In this document: positions 60,701 through 64,000 of the stretch, piece after piece | How positions within the stretch are numbered: position 1 is the stretch's first letter | Layout of the letters: each line of letters opens with the position of its first letter | NCBI GenBank assembly: GCA_963920665.1 | Contig: OY987264.1 | Coordinates: 20,192,906 to 20,256,905 of the forward strand | Source: Straminergon stramineum | Lineage: Eukaryota; Streptophyta; Bryopsida; Hypnales; Calliergonaceae | Length of the DNA: 64,000 nt | Direction of reading: 5' to 3' | Position numbers and translations under genes: made by a program | Notes under the pieces: model-generated | What the model was told of the DNA's origin: nothing | The model's database searches: none | Seen by the model: the letters and a program-made list of their open reading frames with translations, nothing else

Positions 60701-61644
60701 CTACCTTCTTTCCATCTTGTTTCCACTAGTCTTTGAAGATCTCCGTCCATCAACTCCATGATAATGGAACAATTCCGATCATTCTTTGTACAACAATATA
60801 TGGATGTGATATTGGGATGAAACAATTGTGATAAGGTTTTAACCTCTTTCAAAAATTCTGAATTTTCAGGTCCAACAAATGTCTTCTTTGCAATTGGTGT
60901 CCCCAACCACATTGCTTTGTATACAGTAGCAGAAGCACCTCTTCCTAGTTGTTGAGTTGGTACCACCAACTTAAATAAGTCTATCATTTGTCGAAACCTT
61001 GCTTTCCAAACACTCTCTTCATTTGATGTTGGACTGATTTCAAACCTCCAGAGTCTTTGAAGCAAATAGCTTGCTAAATCCCTTTTTTCACCATGTAAAG
61101 CATTCATTTTGGATGTCACATTTTGTATTAAAGTGTTCACATCCACCAAAGCTTTCTTTTCTACAATTTTCACTTCAGTTCTATAGATGTCGTTGACTTC
61201 TTTGTATGTGAGACATTTGAGTGGTGCATGGTTTGGGATAAAATTTGTTTTACATAACTCCAAATTGAATCCCAATGATGAAATATACTCCGATATGTTT
61301 GTTAATGTCATAGCAGCTTCAATCCATGCTTCTTTGCAACACCCTTGAACAAAGGTTTCAATTTGGCTTGCCAAAGATAGTAAAAGATTGAAGATTTCAA
61401 CCTTTTTTGCAATGTCCGTATATGAATGTGGTTTACGATTTGATGATCCAAATACCTTCAAAGACAAACTTGCACTCTCAACAACCACCTTAAGTTTGTC
61501 AAGTAGATATCCGCATTGTTCAATGTTGAATTTCCATAGAGACGCCTTTGGCATTCTTTGTAAACAAGCTTTTGTAAGCTTTAAAGATAAGTCAAGGTCT
61601 TCCATTTTCAGGTCTTTCCAAATTCTGCATGGAATCAATTGCAT
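57722..61644 (-). CDS. DUF1221/HeLo-like kinase fused to a seven-blade WD40 propeller
   Basis: Read on the minus strand as one gene of 873 residues. Exons: 61644-60108, 59821-59388, 59225-59115, 58756-58353, 57857-57722. Residues 20-200 are helical and resemble the N-terminal DUF1221/HeLo-type bundle of plant MLKL-like kinases (EQCGYLLDKLKVVV, FVQGCCKEAW). Residues about 230-510 form a complete kinase of TKL type: glycine loop G234-R-G236, Lys254, Glu267, HRDLKSMN at 346-353, DFG at 376-378, APE at 403-405. The kinase frame stops at 60094, but a donor AAAG|GTATGA at 60108 in phase 1 pairs with acceptor CTAAG before 59821 and gives an in-frame join. Seven WD40 repeats follow, with PRP4/TAF5-like text (GHLGSLWAVKFSP, TSFDHTCRLWNV, SYDCTAKLWD). 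All four later joins keep phase. A preceding exon is possible; MEDLDLSL is an alternative start. Two adjacent separate genes remain the main alternative. Codon use is AT-rich, unlike TIC55 and the PHD gene. Confidence 0.72.
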
Positions 61645-64000
61645 TGGGCATGAATTAATAGTTAAATGTAGCTTTCAAATGAATAGAAGGTTACATTGAA
61701 CAAATGTAGGATGTATTGTTGTATATTAGAAATATATCCTTAAAGTACTCAATGAGTTATATGTTGAAGCTTCTACCAATCACAAGCTTTGGAAACAATT
61801 TGGTCAAGAATTTAGTGTAGAGTTTTGAATCTCATACCCTCTTTGTACTATGTTTGCACTACTTAATGGATATCTCTATTATCTCTTATAGGATATTTAA
61901 GGTTTGGTTGAAGGTAATTGATTTGATAGTATGCCAATCCAAAACAAATTATATACCCAAACATAATTCAAATCTACATTATTGTTTTAATGACATTTTT
62001 TAAAGTAGTAGAAACAAGCCTAACTTTCTCTACAAACTTTTTGTGCATGAAAACTTAAAAAGATAGTCCATAAATGTTTGATTCTAGCTACTACTATTTG
62101 AATAGCATCAACAATGACGAAGGTTGACGTTATCTTTGATTCAAGGTAGTTCTATGACATGCTCTCATATAGTTTTTGCAAATTAGACTATTGCAATTAC
62201 TATCACATGAAAACTCATAATCAAAATATAAATCAAAGAATCATTTCTATGACTTAAATCTTTCAACTCTTTATTTCCTATCACTTTAAATTGCACTTTC
62301 ACATTTAAACAAAGGTCAAATTCCATTCATAAAGGCACTGAAATACTATCATTATGAGCAAATGAATGAGATCTAGCAAGTGACACTAGTAATCAATATT
62401 TGGTGCAAGAAGAATAAAAGTGGCTTTCAATTGCAAATTATATTCAACTTACAATTTTAAATTATTTGAAAAATAAGATTCTATCTTAACAATCTACCTT
62501 AAAGTGTTTTGTGCACAAAATTTTAAAAAACTCAAGATCATGACAATCAACATAACAATAATAGTCAATGCTTCAATCTTCAATAATTAGGGCTTATAGA
62601 CAAATCAAGGACAAGTGATTGCAAGAAAGACCTATATTATTTTCAATCACAAGCCTCCAAGAGCGATGACTTTGGCTATAAATTTTATATTATATTCCAA
62701 AATCATTCAAGATTCATAAGCAACATACATAGAACAATTATGAGCCTTCAAAAACAAGTTCAATAGAAATTTATTAGATTTTTTGAAGCCCTTGATTGGA
62801 TGTCACTTTTACCATTGTGGAGTTTTTAAAACAAGTTTTAGTGAAAAGAACAAATTTGGATTACTTGAGTTCATCTTTTGAGGTAACATAGACTTTAAAA
62901 AAATTCACAATAATATAAAGTTCTATCTTGTGCATGTACTTAAAGTGCACTTCTTTGAGGCAATGATGGGATCGAAGATTTTTTTGACATGTAATTGGTT
63001 GACCAAAAGTCCCTTTAAGTTGCAAACATTGGCCAATTTTTGCTTTGTGTTCATTTTTACCATTTTCTAAAATACAAAAATTACTGTACCTCATGGTCTT
63101 GGTCAACATTTCCTTGCCAAATAATTAATTTAAATTTGGCACATGTAATTCAATAGTTGCCTAAAACCCAAAAGATCAAATTTTCTATAATGATTAGTTT
63201 TCCAAATAAATTGGCACTTGTTTTAGAAACTCCTTTTTACAATTACCTCAAAAAAAATTTCATTGACCTATTTTTCTGCATAACTGTTGCAAGTTTTTTT
63301 AATATAAAACTCATTTTTTGGCGGTATATTATTCTTAGTTTTATAATAATCTTACACATTTAATTTAGTTTCCAAAAGCTTTCTATCTAGTAATACCACC
63401 TCAACATGCAACAAAGTCAATGAGCACATGTTTCTTACTATCCTATCCCCTAAAAAGAGATATCCCCTTCCTTGCCCACCAACTCAAAAAATAAATAAAA
63501 CATCAAATTCTAATTCACCCACCCATCCTCTAAAATCCAAACCAAAAAAACCTTGGTACTAATATGATATATCAAATACATACGGAATACATATGGTATG
63601 ATATATGGAATACAAATGTCTAATATAGAATATTGATATAATATTACATATACAAATACAAAATATGGGACATGGGATTGTACAAAATACAAAGTGTTAA
63701 ATGAAAAACTAATATAGTACAATATACATATACATATACAAGATATAGAATATAATTGTTAATCCTATATTGATTGTAGTCTAATATGCTCAAAGAAAAT
63801 ATAGATAGGGGGTTAATGAAGAATATAGATAGGGGTAATGAAAAGTCATTCACTTATCAAATTTGAGTAATAGGGCTTCATAACTTTAATCATACCTTAT
63901 ATTGATAGATGAATCAATCCACTCTGACCAAAGACAAACTCAACAACTAAGCTTACAATTTCATTAAGATGGCCGAATTTCATATGCCATTTTTCCATTC
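61645..64000. other. Upstream flank of the kinase gene and AT-rich intergenic DNA
   Basis: The promoter of the minus-strand kinase gene should lie in the first part; no element was recognised. The short frames seen further along have no recognisable content. Confidence 0.45.
63560..63760. repeat. Low-complexity ATAC/ATATG-rich stretch
   Basis: Words such as GATATAT, ACATATAC, AATACAAA and ATATGG recur irregularly. No regular unit length is evident. Confidence 0.6.

Noticed and set aside
1..64000. CRISPR arrays, bacterial operons, rRNA or tRNA genes
   Set aside because: Spliced genes with plant products exclude a prokaryotic window. No regular spacer array or convincing tRNA cloverleaf was seen, although no dedicated tRNA scan could be run.

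Overview
The window is nuclear DNA of a land plant, probably a non-seed plant such as a moss. Three spliced genes with plant-type products are readable: a double PHD/ePHD protein, the chloroplast Rieske protein TIC55, and a DUF1221/HeLo-type kinase joined to a WD40 propeller. They sit in very AT-rich DNA full of small DNA transposons. Species cannot be named from sequence alone; the moss suggestion is inference from gene style, short introns and the DUF1221-type kinase.

Layout. 1-19 kb is gene-poor: foldback elements, a Stowaway-type element (6740-7434), a 3.1-kb non-autonomous CACTA element (12002-15096) and two families of short TIR repeats. 19.3-22.0 kb (minus) holds an unrecognised Ser/Pro/Asn-rich multi-exon gene. 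At about 22.2 kb composition changes sharply to GC-richer DNA, the likely promoter and leader of the PHD gene, whose coding exons run 24297-31128 (plus). 32838-39598 is a roughly 6.8-kb DNA transposon with long imperfect terminal inverted repeats. It carries a broken Plavaka-like transposase on the minus strand and a second, unrecognised, stop-containing gene on the plus strand. 40-46 kb holds more TIR elements, the last ending about 340 bp before TIC55. TIC55 (46374-51654, plus) can be reconstructed completely in seven exons. 52-57 kb holds more copies of the same repeat families. 57722-61644 (minus) is the kinase-WD40 gene. The remainder is AT-rich and featureless.

How it fits together. The three recognisable genes are independent units: chromatin reader, chloroplast envelope oxygenase, and a signalling or cell-death type kinase. 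They are separated by mobile DNA. Exon joins were derived by hand from GT/GC-AG borders and reading phase; all joins in TIC55 and nearly all in the PHD gene keep frame. The most unusual item is the kinase-WD40 gene: a HeLo/DUF1221-like helical domain, a complete kinase and seven WD40 repeats joined across a phase-matched intron. This resembles in layout the fungal HeLo-NACHT-WD40 receptors, with a kinase in the middle. Several small TIR families share ends close to TTAACCCCTAAA, which contain the plant telomere-type CCCTAAA word.
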